Positions 34,023-43,902 of a DNA stretch of 64,000 nt are shown here, piece by piece. How positions within the stretch are numbered: position 1 is the first letter of the stretch; each line of letters starts with the position of its first letter. Location of the stretch: the NCBI RefSeq assembly GCF_022352055.1, contig NZ_JAKRWM010000002.1, positions 310,001 to 374,000 on the forward strand. The letters run 5' to 3'. The translations under genes and the position numbers were made by a program. The DNA comes from Cohnella mopanensis. GTDB taxonomy: Bacteria; Bacillota; Bacilli; Paenibacillales; Paenibacillaceae. The notes beneath the pieces were generated by a model that saw only the letters and a list, made by a program, of their open reading frames with translations, was not told where the DNA came from and ran no database searches.

Positions 34023-34066
34023 CGTGAATTAATTCACATATTTTCATTGTTAACAAAGCATATAAA
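34023..34066 (+). promoter_or_regulatory. Fnr-like site and promoter of adhE-pfl
   Basis: CGTGA-ATTAAT-TCACA (34023-34038) matches 9 of 10 consensus positions. TATAAA (34061-34066) lies 30.5 bases from its centre, again class II spacing. Confidence 0.8.
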
Positions 34067-34098
34067 TCTAGATTAGACCCTACTTGGAGGTTGAGAAT

Positions 34099-36714
34099 AT
34101 GGCCATTAAAGAAAAAGTCGGAGAAGTGAAAGAGATACCCCATGCGCAAGCTGAAGTGAATCGCTTAGTAGCCGCCGCATTGAAAGCGAGAGAAGCGTTC
34201 ATGGGATTAGACCAGGAGCAAGTCGATCGCATTACGCAGCAAATGGCGCTAGCAGGGTTGGATAAGCATATGGTGTTGGCGAAAATGGCGGTCGAGGAAA
34301 CGGGGAGAGGCGTATACGAAGATAAAATCACCAAAAACATCTTCGCGACGGAGTACATCTACCATAGCGTAAAGTCCGACAAAACCGTAGGCGTCATCGA
34401 AGAAAATCCTTACGAGAACTATCGCAAGGTTGCGGAGCCGGTCGGCGTAATCGCGGGCGTAACCCCCGTCACGAATCCGACTTCGACGACGATGTTTAAG
34501 GCTATCATCGCGATGAAGACGCGCAATCCGATTATATTCGCTTTCCATCCATCCGCTCAGAAGAGCAGCGAAGCCGCTGCCCGCGCGGTAATGGAAGCCG
34601 CGGTTCAAGCGGGAGCTCCCGAAGGTTGCATTCAGTGGGTAGCTAACCCTTCGCTCGAGGCAACCAGCCTGCTTATGAATCACCCGGACGTCGCTCTCGT
34701 GCTGGCAACGGGAGGATCGGCCATGGTGAAGGCAGCTTACAGCACCGGAAAACCGGCATTAGGCGTAGGTCCCGGCAACGTGCCGTGCTTCATAGAGAAA
34801 ACCGCGGATCTGCAGCAAGCCGTTACGGACCTGATCTTATCCAAGACGTTCGACAACGGCATGATTTGCGCTTCCGAGCAAGCGGTCATTATCGAAGAGC
34901 CGATCTATGCGGAAACGAAGCGGTTAATGAGCGATATGGGCTGTTACTTCTTGAACAAAGAGGAGACGGCTGCCGTATCCAAGCTCGTCATTAACGAAGA
35001 CAAATGCGCGGTCAATGCCGTCATTGTCGGCCAATCGGCCGTGAAAATCGCACAGATGGCCAACATCAGCGTACCTGAGAATACGAAAATTCTCGTCGCC
35101 GAGCTGAACGGAGTCGGTAAAGATTATCCGCTGTCGGCAGAAAAGCTAAGTCCGGTGCTCGCGTGTTATAAGGTAAAGAATGCTGCGCAAGGCATTCAGA
35201 GAGCGGCGGAAGTGACGGCTTTCGGAGGCATGGGACACTCGTCGGTCGTTCATTCCAAAGACGATGCCGTGATCGCCGAGTTCGCGGCCACGTTAAAAAC
35301 CGGGCGCGTCATCGTCAATTCCCCGTCCACTCACGGAGCAATCGGCGACTTGTACAATACGAACCTGCCGTCCTTGACGCTCGGTTGCGGATCGTACGGA
35401 CATAACTCAACGACTTCCAACGTAACGGCGGTCAATTTGCTTAACATTAAACGCGTCGCTTACCGGACCGTGAATATGCAATGGTTCAAGGTTCCGCCGA
35501 AAATCTACTTCGAAAAAGGTTCCACGCAATATTTGGAGAAAATGCCGGACATCAACCGGATTCTTATCGTCACCGACCCGATGATGGTCAAGCTCGGCTA
35601 TGTCGAAAGGGTCGAATATTACTTGCGCAAGCGGAAGCTGCCCGTCTCCATCGAAGTGTTCTCGGAAGTAGAGCCTGATCCGTCCGTTGAAACGGTGGAA
35701 CGCGGCACGCGGATTATGGCCAGCTTCAAGCCCGATTGCATTATCGCTCTCGGAGGCGGCTCGCCGATGGATGCAGCGAAAGCGATGTGGCTGTTCTACG
35801 AATACCCGGATACTTCTTTCCACTCGCTGAAAATGAAGTTCTTGGATATCCGCAAACGGGTATACAAGTATCCTCGTCTAGGCAACAAAGCCAAATTCGT
35901 CGCGATTCCGACAACGTCGGGTACGGGCTCGGAAGTCACATCGTTCGCGGTCATCACGGACAAAAAGTCGGGCAATACGAAATATCCGCTTGCCGATTAC
36001 GAGCTGACGCCGGATGTCGCTATCATCGACCCTGAGTACGTGTACTCACTGCCTAAGACGGCGGTAGCGGATACCGGCATGGACGTGTTGACGCATGCGA
36101 TCGAAGCCTATGTATCGGTAATGGCCAACGATTACACGGACGGACTGGCGATCAAGGCCATTCAGCTCGTGTTCGAGAATCTGGAGAAGTCTTACAAGAC
36201 GGCAGATCCGCTAGCTCGCGAGAAAATGCATAACGCATCGTCGATCGCCGGGATGGCGTTCGCCAACGCTTTCCTTGGAATCAATCACAGCCTGGCGCAC
36301 AAGTGGGGCGGCGAGTTCCATACGGCGCACGGCAGAACGAACGCGATTCTGATGCCTTACGTCATCCGCTATAATGCGCAGAAGCCTACGAAATTCGCTT
36401 CTTTCCCGAAATACGACCATTTCGTGGCGGATCAGCGCTATGCGGAAATTGCTAGAATCTTGGGGCTCCCGGCACGCACAACGGAAGAAGGAGTGAACAG
36501 CTTAATCGAGGCGATTCGGAAGCTGAACCAAACGCTCGATATCCCGGCTACGTTCGGAGAGCTCGGCATCGATCCTCAGAAGTTCGAAAGCAGAGCGGAT
36601 GAGCTGGCGGACCGCGCGTTCGAGGACCAATGCACGACCGCGAATCCGCGCATGCCTCTCGTAACCGAGCTGGCGGACATCTACCGCAGGGCATTCTACG
36701 GCCGTAACGACTAA
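34099..36714 (+). CDS. adhE: Bifunctional acetaldehyde-CoA/alcohol dehydrogenase
   Basis: 871 residues, the normal AdhE length. It reduces acetyl-CoA to acetaldehyde and then ethanol, regenerating NAD+. The ALDH half (~1-440) has the catalytic Cys in NGMICASEQAV. The Fe-ADH half (~450-871) has GGGSPMDAAKAMW, PTTSGTGSEVTSFAV and the iron-ligand segment NHSLAHKWGGEFHTAHG. ATG 34099 has TTGGAGG 8 bases upstream; the TTG at 34084 lies within that RBS and is not used. It is the first gene of adhE-pflB-pflA and carries an Fnr-like site at its promoter. Confidence 0.97.
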   Translation: MAIKEKVGEVKEIPHAQAEVNRLVAAALKAREAFMGLDQEQVDRITQQMALAGLDKHMVLAKMAVEETGRGVYEDKITKNIFATEYIYHSVKSDKTVGVIEENPYENYRKVAEPVGVIAGVTPVTNPTSTTMFKAIIAMKTRNPIIFAFHPSAQKSSEAAARAVMEAAVQAGAPEGCIQWVANPSLEATSLLMNHPDVALVLATGGSAMVKAAYSTGKPALGVGPGNVPCFIEKTADLQQAVTDLILSKTFDNGMICASEQAVIIEEPIYAETKRLMSDMGCYFLNKEETAAVSKLVINEDKCAVNAVIVGQSAVKIAQMANISVPENTKILVAELNGVGKDYPLSAEKLSPVLACYKVKNAAQGIQRAAEVTAFGGMGHSSVVHSKDDAVIAEFAATLKTGRVIVNSPSTHGAIGDLYNTNLPSLTLGCGSYGHNSTTSNVTAVNLLNIKRVAYRTVNMQWFKVPPKIYFEKGSTQYLEKMPDINRILIVTDPMMVKLGYVERVEYYLRKRKLPVSIEVFSEVEPDPSVETVERGTRIMASFKPDCIIALGGGSPMDAAKAMWLFYEYPDTSFHSLKMKFLDIRKRVYKYPRLGNKAKFVAIPTTSGTGSEVTSFAVITDKKSGNTKYPLADYELTPDVAIIDPEYVYSLPKTAVADTGMDVLTHAIEAYVSVMANDYTDGLAIKAIQLVFENLEKSYKTADPLAREKMHNASSIAGMAFANAFLGINHSLAHKWGGEFHTAHGRTNAILMPYVIRYNAQKPTKFASFPKYDHFVADQRYAEIARILGLPARTTEEGVNSLIEAIRKLNQTLDIPATFGELGIDPQKFESRADELADRAFEDQCTTANPRMPLVTELADIYRRAFYGRND

Positions 36715-36754
36715 CGACATCATGCGATAAAACTAGAGTGGAGGTGCCTTGATC

Positions 36755-39022
36755 ATGGCTTTAAGACAATCCGAACTTAGACAGACAAACAAGGATGACG
36801 CGTGGAGAGGGTTTGCTTCGGGAGCTTGGCGGGAGCGGATCGACGTGAAAAATTTCCTCGATCGCAACCTAACTCCTTATGCGGGAGACGAGGGGTTTCT
36901 CGCCGGACCTACGGCGGCGACTACGGCGCTCTGGCAACAAATTCAACGGCTGACGAAGCTGGAGAGGGACAACGGAGGCGTATTGGATATCGATCTCAAT
37001 ACGATATCCACGATTACGTCCCATGCTCCCGGTTACATCGATAAGGACAAGGAGCAGATCGTCGGTTTGCAGACCGACGCTCCGCTCAAACGGTCGGTTC
37101 AGCCTTTCGGCGGAATTAAAATGGTCGTGGATGCTTGCGAGGCTTACGGTTTTCAATTGCCGCAGGAGATCGTCAAGCTGTTCACCGAAGTTCGCAAAAC
37201 CCACAATCAAGGCGTCTTCGATGCTTATACGACCGAGATGCGCGCCGCGCGCAAAGCGGGCATCATTACGGGGCTTCCCGATGCGTATGGACGCGGACGG
37301 ATTATCGGCGATTATCGCCGGGTAGCTCTCTATGGGATCGATCGCCTTATCGCCGGCAAGAAGGAAGATTTGCTGCAGCTTGAAGTGGACTCGATGACGG
37401 AGGAAGTGATCCGGCTGCGCGAGGAGTTATCGGAGCAAATTCGGGCGCTGCAGGAATTGAAACAGATGGCCGCTACCTACGGTAACGACCTGTCCGGTCC
37501 CGCGACGAATGCCAAAGAAGCTTTCCAGTGGCTGTATTTCGCCTATCTGGGCGCGATTAAAGAGCAGAACGGCGCGGCGATGAGCATCGGCCGGGTGTCG
37601 AGCTTCCTCGATGTGTACATCGACCGGGATATGCGGGAAGGAAAGCTGACGGAGGAACAAGCGCAGGAACTCATGGATCACTTCGTCATGAAGCTGCGGA
37701 TCGTGAAGTTTCTGCGGACGCCGGATTACAACGAGCTGTTCAGCGGAGATCCGACTTGGGTGACCGAGTCGATCGGAGGTATGGCGCTTACGGGAGAAAC
37801 CCGCGTGACGAAAAACTCTTTCCGCATTCTCCATACGTTATATAATCTGGGACCGGCGCCGGAACCGAATTTGACCGTGTTATGGTCGGTTAACCTTCCG
37901 GAATCGTTCAAGAAATATTGCGCGAAAGTGTCAATCGAAACGAGTTCCATTCAGTACGAGAACGATGATCTCATGCGGCCCCAATTTGGCGACGACTACG
38001 GAATCGCTTGCTGCGTATCCGCGATGCGGATCGGGAAGCAAATGCAGTTTTTCGGCGCTCGCGCCAATCTGGGCAAAGCGTTGCTTTACGCGATCAATGG
38101 CGGCGTGGATGAGAAATTGGGCATTCAGGTCGGCCCTGCTTACGCGCCGATTACGGGTGACAGGTTAGTCTTCGATGAAGTGATGAACAAATACGATACG
38201 ATGCTGGAATGGCTGGCGCAGCTGTACATGAACACGCTCAACGTAATCCACTTCATGCATGACAAATACTCTTACGAACGGTTGGAGATGGCGCTGCATG
38301 ATCGGGAAATTTTGCGGACGATGGCTTGCGGCATTGCCGGATTGTCCGTAGTGGCGGATAGCCTGAGCGCCATAAAGTACGCGGTAGTGAAGCCGATCCG
38401 CAATGAAACAGGAATCGCGGTCGATTTCGAGATCGAAGGGGAGTATCCGCAATACGGCAACAATGACGAGCGCGTCGACCGGATTGCTGTACAGATTACC
38501 GAATCGTTCATGAACAAATTGCGCAAGCATAACACCTATCGGAACGCTTTGCCTACGATGTCGGTGCTTACGATCACTTCGAACGTCGTGTATGGCAAGA
38601 AAACGGGCAGCACTCCGGACGGCAGAAAAGCGGGAGAACCGTTCGCTCCGGGCGCTAACCCGATGCACGGACGGGATCGGATGGGGGCTCTCGCTTCGTT
38701 AGCTTCCGTCGCGAAGATTCCCTACGAAAGTTGTCTCGACGGCATCTCGAACACGTTCTCGATTATCCCGAAGGCTCTCGGCAAAGAACAAGCGGCACGG
38801 ATCAACAACATGGTTTCCTTGTTAGACGGTTATGCGGAAAGCTTGGGACATCACCTCAATGTCAACGTGTTCGACAGAGAACAGCTAATGGACGCGATGG
38901 AGCACCCGGAGAATTATCCTCAGCTTACGATCCGGGTATCGGGTTATGCGGTGAATTTCATCAAACTGACGCGCGAGCAGCAATTGGATGTCATCAATCG
39001 TACATTCCATGGCGCCGTGTAA
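36755..39022 (+). CDS. pflB: Pyruvate formate-lyase (formate C-acetyltransferase)
   Basis: 755 residues. It splits pyruvate with CoA into acetyl-CoA and formate using a glycyl radical. The active-site cysteines are Cys419-Cys420 (GIACCVSAM), and the radical site is Gly730 in [10 protein letters not shown] near the C-terminus. [19 protein letters not shown] is also present in blocks. GGAGGTG lies 8 bases before ATG 36755. There is no separate promoter or terminator in the 40-base gap after adhE, so they are likely co-transcribed. It needs the activase encoded next. Confidence 0.97.
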   Translation: MALRQSELRQTNKDDAWRGFASGAWRERIDVKNFLDRNLTPYAGDEGFLAGPTAATTALWQQIQRLTKLERDNGGVLDIDLNTISTITSHAPGYIDKDKEQIVGLQTDAPLKRSVQPFGGIKMVVDACEAYGFQLPQEIVKLFTEVRKTHNQGVFDAYTTEMRAARKAGIITGLPDAYGRGRIIGDYRRVALYGIDRLIAGKKEDLLQLEVDSMTEEVIRLREELSEQIRALQELKQMAATYGNDLSGPATNAKEAFQWLYFAYLGAIKEQNGAAMSIGRVSSFLDVYIDRDMREGKLTEEQAQELMDHFVMKLRIVKFLRTPDYNELFSGDPTWVTESIGGMALTGETRVTKNSFRILHTLYNLGPAPEPNLTVLWSVNLPESFKKYCAKVSIETSSIQYENDDLMRPQFGDDYGIACCVSAMRIGKQMQFFGARANLGKALLYAINGGVDEKLGIQVGPAYAPITGDRLVFDEVMNKYDTMLEWLAQLYMNTLNVIHFMHDKYSYERLEMALHDREILRTMACGIAGLSVVADSLSAIKYAVVKPIRNETGIAVDFEIEGEYPQYGNNDERVDRIAVQITESFMNKLRKHNTYRNALPTMSVLTITSNVVYGKKTGSTPDGRKAGEPFAPGANPMHGRDRMGALASLASVAKIPYESCLDGISNTFSIIPKALGKEQAARINNMVSLLDGYAESLGHHLNVNVFDREQLMDAMEHPENYPQLTIRVSGYAVNFIKLTREQQLDVINRTFHGAV

Positions 39023-39052
39023 TCGAGATCGGCTATAGGGAGGTTGTTAAGC

Positions 39053-39817
39053 ATGAAAGGCAGAATCCACTCCATTGATTCCTTCGGTACCGTGGACGGT
39101 CCGGGAATACGCTTCGTGCTTTTCATGCAAGGGTGCGCGCTTCAATGCCAATTTTGCCACAATCCGGATACTTGGGACACGGTAGCCGGCAGGGTCGTAA
39201 CGGTAGAGGAGATATTGCGGGAGATCGAGCCGTATTTGCCTTATTACCGTCGTTCTGGGGGCGGGATTACCGTCACGGGAGGAGAGCCGACGCTTCAAGC
39301 CGGATTCGTAGCGGAGCTCTTCTCCGAGTGCAAGCGAAGATGGGGTCTTCATACGACGCTAGATTCATCGGGGTTTTGCGAGGCAAGCCACGCTAAGGCG
39401 CTTCTCGACGTTACGGATTTAGTGTTGCTCGATCTGAAGCAGATGAACCCGGAGAAGCATGAGAGATTAACGAGCAGGGACAATGACCGTATTCTTAAGT
39501 TCGCCGCTTATTTATCCGAACGGAACACGCCGATGTGGATTCGCCACGTGTTAATTCCCGGCATAACGGATGACAGCAGCGACCTGAGAGCGCTTGGGGC
39601 CTTTGTCGGGGGACTCCGGGGAGTAGAGAAGCTGGAATTGCTTTCGTACCATCGGATGGGAGTGTATAAGTGGCAACAGCTCGGAAAAGAGTACCCGCTG
39701 GAAGGCGTACCGACGCCGACCGAACGGGAGATCGAGCGCGCCTATCGGTTTATCGAAGAAGGGAAAGCTCAAAACCAAACAGAACGTGCGCCACATCGTA
39801 GCTCCATAACCTGTTAA
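39053..39817 (+). CDS. pflA: Pyruvate formate-lyase activating enzyme (radical SAM)
   Basis: 254 residues. The radical SAM CxxxCxxC motif is at GCALQCQFCHNPD, and TVTGGEPTLQ follows. The C-terminal LSYHRMGVYKW is typical of PflA. It installs the glycyl radical on PflB using SAM and a 4Fe-4S cluster. AGGGAGG precedes ATG 39053 by 9 bases. It is the last gene of the operon; a long bidirectional terminator follows. Confidence 0.97.
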   Translation: MKGRIHSIDSFGTVDGPGIRFVLFMQGCALQCQFCHNPDTWDTVAGRVVTVEEILREIEPYLPYYRRSGGGITVTGGEPTLQAGFVAELFSECKRRWGLHTTLDSSGFCEASHAKALLDVTDLVLLDLKQMNPEKHERLTSRDNDRILKFAAYLSERNTPMWIRHVLIPGITDDSSDLRALGAFVGGLRGVEKLELLSYHRMGVYKWQQLGKEYPLEGVPTPTEREIERAYRFIEEGKAQNQTERAPHRSSITC

Positions 39818-39904
39818 GAGAGCTGGGCGGACGGGAGAGAGCCGTGGAGTCCGGCGAAACCGGACTGCAGAGGCCGCATCGGGCGGGTAAACAAGCAAGC
39901 ACAA

Positions 39905-39957
39905 AAAATCCATCAGTCCCAAGCCGTCGCAATGACGGTTTGGGACTGATGGATTTT
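39905..39957. terminator. Long bidirectional terminator between pflA and a convergent gene
   Basis: AAAATCCATCAGTCCCAA with an added CCGTC pairs with its complement ending at 39957; the stem is about 23 bp around a GCAAT loop, with A-run and T-run flanks. Confidence 0.92.
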
Positions 39958-39979
39958 ATCACTGCGCTAAAACACGATT

Positions 39980-40474
39980 TTACCCGGCATTAATGTAGGG
40001 AAGCGAGTCCGTAGTTAAACAGTAAAACTCAAGAGACTGATGGATGACTTGCGTGAACGCAGGTTCATTCGTTGTAGGAATGACCCAGATCGTTCTGTCT
40101 TTGATAGCGGATTTGGGGAGCCTATAGTGGTATTCTCGCGTGCTGGGCTCCATAGACTCCGGTATCCTATCCGTGCGAAGCGTCAAGCTGATATGCCCGA
40201 CAGCTTTGAATAGATTGCTGTAATCCGTCATTTCAGCGTAATCCCAGCGAATGCTCTCGATGTTTTCCAAGAAGAAGAGCTTATCGCTACCCTCCTCGTT
40301 GACCAATCGGATCGAATCCATGGTTACATTGTTTTTGTTAAACAGAAAATCAGCCATTTCCAAAGCATGGATTTTCCTTCTGGCCTTAACGAGTAAAGAA
40401 AAAGTCACGTTAAAAGTCGCGCGTTCCAATAGGAGGCTTCTGATCATCGTGGGAATATCGATCTCCTTCAACAT
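39980..40474 (-). CDS. Hypothetical protein
   Basis: 164 residues, soluble, with no family I recognise. It is mixed alpha/beta with no signal peptide or TM. Notable segments are RKIHALEMADFLFNKN and a C-terminal TKVIHQS-like helix; the latter is an approximate reading of TQVIHQSLEFYC. Base composition is more AT-rich than the neighbours. It uses ATG at 40474 without a strong Shine-Dalgarno and ends at the shared terminator with pflA. The adjacent gap 40475-40705 is also AT-rich. Being real is likely, given its clean frame and terminator; function unknown. Confidence 0.6.
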   Translation of the reverse strand: MLKEIDIPTMIRSLLLERATFNVTFSLLVKARRKIHALEMADFLFNKNNVTMDSIRLVNEEGSDKLFFLENIESIRWDYAEMTDYSNLFKAVGHISLTLRTDRIPESMEPSTREYHYRLPKSAIKDRTIWVIPTTNEPAFTQVIHQSLEFYCLTTDSLPYINAG

Positions 40475-40705
40475 CTGAATTTTGATTCGCTAACTATCTT
40501 ACATAAGTTTATGTGCAAATATTGCTAAAATGTCGGGTCTAAACGTAACTATTATTGTCGATCTTCTCTATATTTTTGTACGCATGGCTACAAGGAAAAT
40601 ATTAATCCTAGACAGTCGGAACATATTCCGTTTTCCGAACAGGAATGGAGCCCGAAATGTCGAAATGAATACGCACATACTTTCATACAAGAGGAGCTGT
40701 CGGCA

Positions 40706-41128
40706 TTGTTTTTACATTTTATACAGGCACAAGAACATAAAGATGCCTTTCTGGAATTGGCGCAAATCGTCGCGAAAGCCGATGGCTACGTAAGCGGGAA
40801 CGAGGCTCGGTATTTACGGGCCTTCCGGATAGAGATGGGCATGGAGGAAGAAGCCAAGCAGGTTACGCCTTTTCCATCCAAGAGAGAGCTTTCCGACATT
40901 ATCGGCGGTATTCAGGACGAACAGATCAAGAACGTCATCTTCGCGGAAATTTTTCTGCTTGTATTCGCGGACGGCGATTACAGCGACGATGAGAAACAGA
41001 TCGTGATGGAGATGAAACGGCTGTTCGGTTATTCGGAAGAGGTCTATGAGAAGTTCAAGAACTGGGTCATCCGCCAAGACGAACTGAAGATCGAGGGAAT
41101 TAAGCTAATCTTAGACCCGACGGTCTGA
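40706..41128 (+). CDS. TerB-like (tellurite resistance) domain protein
   Basis: 140 residues, all-helical. The pattern LAQIVAKADGYVSGNEARYLRAF ... FADGDYSDDEKQIVMEM (in blocks) has the two acidic loops (ADGYVS, ADGDYS) typical of TerB-like domains, which probably bind metal. The start is TTG with GAGGAG about 9 bases upstream. Family members sit in stress-response or membrane-associated systems; no partner ter gene is visible here, so its role is unclear. A good terminator follows at 41165. Confidence 0.75.
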   Translation: MFLHFIQAQEHKDAFLELAQIVAKADGYVSGNEARYLRAFRIEMGMEEEAKQVTPFPSKRELSDIIGGIQDEQIKNVIFAEIFLLVFADGDYSDDEKQIVMEMKRLFGYSEEVYEKFKNWVIRQDELKIEGIKLILDPTV

Positions 41129-41164
41129 ATCCGATCCGAGCTACCAAGCAGGCAATACAGAACT

Positions 41165-41194
41165 CCGCTCATGCTTTTCGTGAGCGGCTTTTTT
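41165..41194 (+). terminator. Terminator after the TerB-like gene
   Basis: CCGCTCA (41165-41171) pairs with TGAGCGG (41181-41187), followed by six T. Confidence 0.92.
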
Positions 41195-41298
41195 GTCGTT
41201 AGGTACCACAGAAAGTTGGTACTGTTTCAAAATGGATAATTTCCTTATGATGGATATATAGAGGTTCCAGTCAAAGGAACCCAAAGGGGGAAATAAAA

Positions 41299-42780
41299 AT
41301 GAGAAGATGTCCGTGGTTGCTAGTGATCATCGTATTTTCTTTGATTGTCTCCGGATGCAGCGCATCGAAAAATGAAAACCGAAACGATAGGGTACCGATC
41401 GCAGAGGTCAGCGAAGCGAGAGATCCGGGTAGAGCCCCGAATGATGCGATGTACTTTAAGGATTACGGAACGAATACTTTCGTTGATGCCGAAGAAAACC
41501 GATTGTCGACGTTCGCCGTAGACGTGGATACGGGCGCGTACGCGATTGCCCGAAGCTATATACAAGACGGATCCTTTCCTCCCGGCGAGGCGGTCCGGCT
41601 TGAGGAATTTATTAACTATTTCGATCTCGGCTATAAGCCTCCTAGCGGCGATACTTTTGCTATTGATGTGGATGCCGGACCTTCTCCTACGGAAGAGGGG
41701 GAGTATCAGATCGTCAGAATCGGGATAAAAGGAATGGAAGTTGATTCGAAAAGCCGGAAACCGGTCAATCTGACTTTCGTCATCGACGTATCGGGATCGA
41801 TGGATAGGGATAACCGCATAGATTTGGTTAAAGAGAGTCTGGAATTGCTCGTCGAGCAGTTAAGGGACGACGATACGATCGGGATAGTGGTGTACGGAAC
41901 AAAAGCGCACAAAGTGTTGGAGCCTACTCCGGTCAAGAAACGCGGCAAGATTCTTGACGCAATTGATAATATCAAGATCGAGAATGCGACCAATGTGGAA
42001 GAGGGCTTGCTGCTCGGTTACCAAATGGCGAACGAATCGTTCGAACCGAATAAGATCAACAGGGTCATTCTTTGTTCCGACGGGGTGGCCAATGTGGGAG
42101 AAACCGGTCCCGAAGGCATCCTGGCGCAAATCGAGCGTTACTCCGAACAGGACATTTATTTAAGCACTTTCGGTTACGGAATGGGTAATTACAATGATGT
42201 GCTGATGGAACAATTGGCGGATAAGGGGAACGGGACGTACGCTTATATCGATGATAGGAAAGAGGCGGAAAAAGTATTTAACGAGAAGCTGACAGGCACA
42301 CTTCAGACCATCGCCAAAGACGCCAAAATTCAGGTGGAATTTTATCCCGATAAAGTAGAGAGCTATCGACTGCTCGGCTACGAGAATCGCGCGATTTCCG
42401 ACGAGGATTTCCGTAACAATCGGGTAGACGGCGGGGAAGTGGGGGCAGGCCACTCCGTTACGGCGCTATATCAAGTCCGGTTGATGAAAAAGGCAGAGGG
42501 GCAACTCGGCGAAGTCACAATCCGCTACAAAAATGCTGATGACCACGCGGAAGTTCGGGAAATGTCCCAGAAGATTTCACTATCCGACGGACTAAAGGAC
42601 AATACGAAATTTTTGGTCGCCGTGGCCAAGTTTGCCGAGCTGATCCGCGAAGGAAAGACGAATACAGCCGATCTTAAGGACGTGCGCAGATTGGCGAAAC
42701 AATACACGGATAACAAGGATCAGAAGGAGTTCTTAAAGTTGGTAGACCGTGCGATCGAAATAAGAAGCGAACGGGAATAG
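41299..42780 (+). CDS. YfbK-like lipoprotein with von Willebrand factor A domain
   Basis: 493 residues. The signal peptide ends at the lipobox VSGC. Then comes the vWF-A N-terminal region (LSTFAVDVDTGAYAIARSYI), a vWA domain (~155-340) with intact MIDAS DVSGSMD and a C-terminal DUF3520-like region. This is the YfbK layout, a cell-surface adhesion or complex-scaffold type of protein; its ligand is unknown. AAAGGGGG lies before ATG 41299. It is monocistronic, bounded by two terminators. Confidence 0.88.
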   Translation: MRRCPWLLVIIVFSLIVSGCSASKNENRNDRVPIAEVSEARDPGRAPNDAMYFKDYGTNTFVDAEENRLSTFAVDVDTGAYAIARSYIQDGSFPPGEAVRLEEFINYFDLGYKPPSGDTFAIDVDAGPSPTEEGEYQIVRIGIKGMEVDSKSRKPVNLTFVIDVSGSMDRDNRIDLVKESLELLVEQLRDDDTIGIVVYGTKAHKVLEPTPVKKRGKILDAIDNIKIENATNVEEGLLLGYQMANESFEPNKINRVILCSDGVANVGETGPEGILAQIERYSEQDIYLSTFGYGMGNYNDVLMEQLADKGNGTYAYIDDRKEAEKVFNEKLTGTLQTIAKDAKIQVEFYPDKVESYRLLGYENRAISDEDFRNNRVDGGEVGAGHSVTALYQVRLMKKAEGQLGEVTIRYKNADDHAEVREMSQKISLSDGLKDNTKFLVAVAKFAELIREGKTNTADLKDVRRLAKQYTDNKDQKEFLKLVDRAIEIRSERE

Positions 42781-42800
42781 CTTAATAGCGAAGGGAGGAA

Positions 42801-42838
42801 AGCCGGGCTTGATCGCGATCGATCAAGCCCGGCTTTTA
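42801..42838 (+). terminator. Terminator after the vWA lipoprotein gene
   Basis: AGCCGGGCTTGATC (42801-42814) pairs perfectly with GATCAAGCCCGGCT (42821-42834), followed by TTTT. Confidence 0.9.
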
Positions 42839-42864
42839 TGAATAAAAGGATACCATCGTTGCAG

Positions 42865-43902
42865 CTATCTAGCTAGCCAACCCGTAAAGACGGCACCGCC
42901 CGAAGGCGTTCGATTGTTTACCGTCAGATCTCCTCCGTGTGCTCGTATAATTCGCCTCGCGATCGCAAGACCAAGACCGGTACCTCCGGTGCCCGGATTC
43001 CTTGAATTCTCGCCCCGATATAGCGGTTCGAACAGGTGAGGCAAGTCATGATCGGGAATGCCAGGCCCCGTATCTTCGATCCTAAAAGTAACTGTGCGAT
43101 CATCCGCTTGCCATTGCACGTCGATTATTCCGGGCGTCGGGGTATATCGAAGAGCATTATCGATCAGATTTCCGACCGCGCGTCTAAGCAAATGCGCATC
43201 CGCGACAATATCGAGAGGATCGGCTATAGATTCGTATCGGATTTCGATCTCTTTTTCCATCGCGACATGGCGATAATCGGATATAGTTTCGGATACAAAG
43301 GAGTGGAACTCGACTTGCTCTAGCTTCAGGCTCTTTTCCAGATATTCCAATTGGGTATAAGAGAACAGGTCAGATACGAGCCGTTCCAATTGATCGGCCT
43401 TCTGTCCGCAAATCTCCACGTATCTTGCCGCTTTCTCCGGATCGTCTACGATCTTTCTTTTCAACCTTGCTAGAAAACCGCGAAGCGTGAACATCGGCGT
43501 TCTGAGATCGTGAGCGATCGCATGAATGAAGAAGCGCCGTTCCTCTTCCATCATCGATTGTCGAACCAAAGATTCGCGTAGCCCGTCGCCCATTGCTTGG
43601 AAGGCAGTACGTACTTGGGCGATTTCCGCGACGGTAGATTGCGGCAGCTCGAAGTCCAGATCGCCTCCCGCGACCCTTCTTGCTGCTACGCCCATCGCTT
43701 CAAGAGGTTTGACGACTACGCGGCCCATCTTCCAGCCGATGAATAAAATCGCGCCGATCGCCGCGACGAAGTACGAAGCGAGTGCGAAGGCGTTGCCGGG
43801 ATGCGGAATGAGGAATTGCACGATTTCATAGACAAGACGAGGAATAATCAGAACGATGGTCATGCCGATGAACATCCAATAACGTATTCTAAGCGGCTTC
43901 AT
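42865..43902 (-). CDS. Sensor histidine kinase (classical HisKA type)
   Basis: 345 residues. Two TM helices (~10-30 and ~40-60) are joined by a very short loop, so there is almost no extracellular sensor. HAMP (~61-115) is followed by HisKA with the H-box FIHAIAHDLRTPM. The ATPase domain has N-box NLIDNALRYTP, G1 EDTGPGIP and G2 GTGLGLAIA. It overlaps the response regulator by 4 bases (ATGA at 43899-43902). The short sensor suggests a signal in or from the membrane, as in intramembrane-sensing kinases. Confidence 0.95.
   Translation of the reverse strand: MKPLRIRYWMFIGMTIVLIIPRLVYEIVQFLIPHPGNAFALASYFVAAIGAILFIGWKMGRVVVKPLEAMGVAARRVAGGDLDFELPQSTVAEIAQVRTAFQAMGDGLRESLVRQSMMEEERRFFIHAIAHDLRTPMFTLRGFLARLKRKIVDDPEKAARYVEICGQKADQLERLVSDLFSYTQLEYLEKSLKLEQVEFHSFVSETISDYRHVAMEKEIEIRYESIADPLDIVADAHLLRRAVGNLIDNALRYTPTPGIIDVQWQADDRTVTFRIEDTGPGIPDHDLPHLFEPLYRGENSRNPGTGGTGLGLAIARRIIRAHGGDLTVNNRTPSGGAVFTGWLAR

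Noticed and set aside
40530..40793. Small gene in the AT-rich gap before the TerB-like gene
   Set aside because: It has no RBS and runs 88 bases into the TerB-like gene in another frame.
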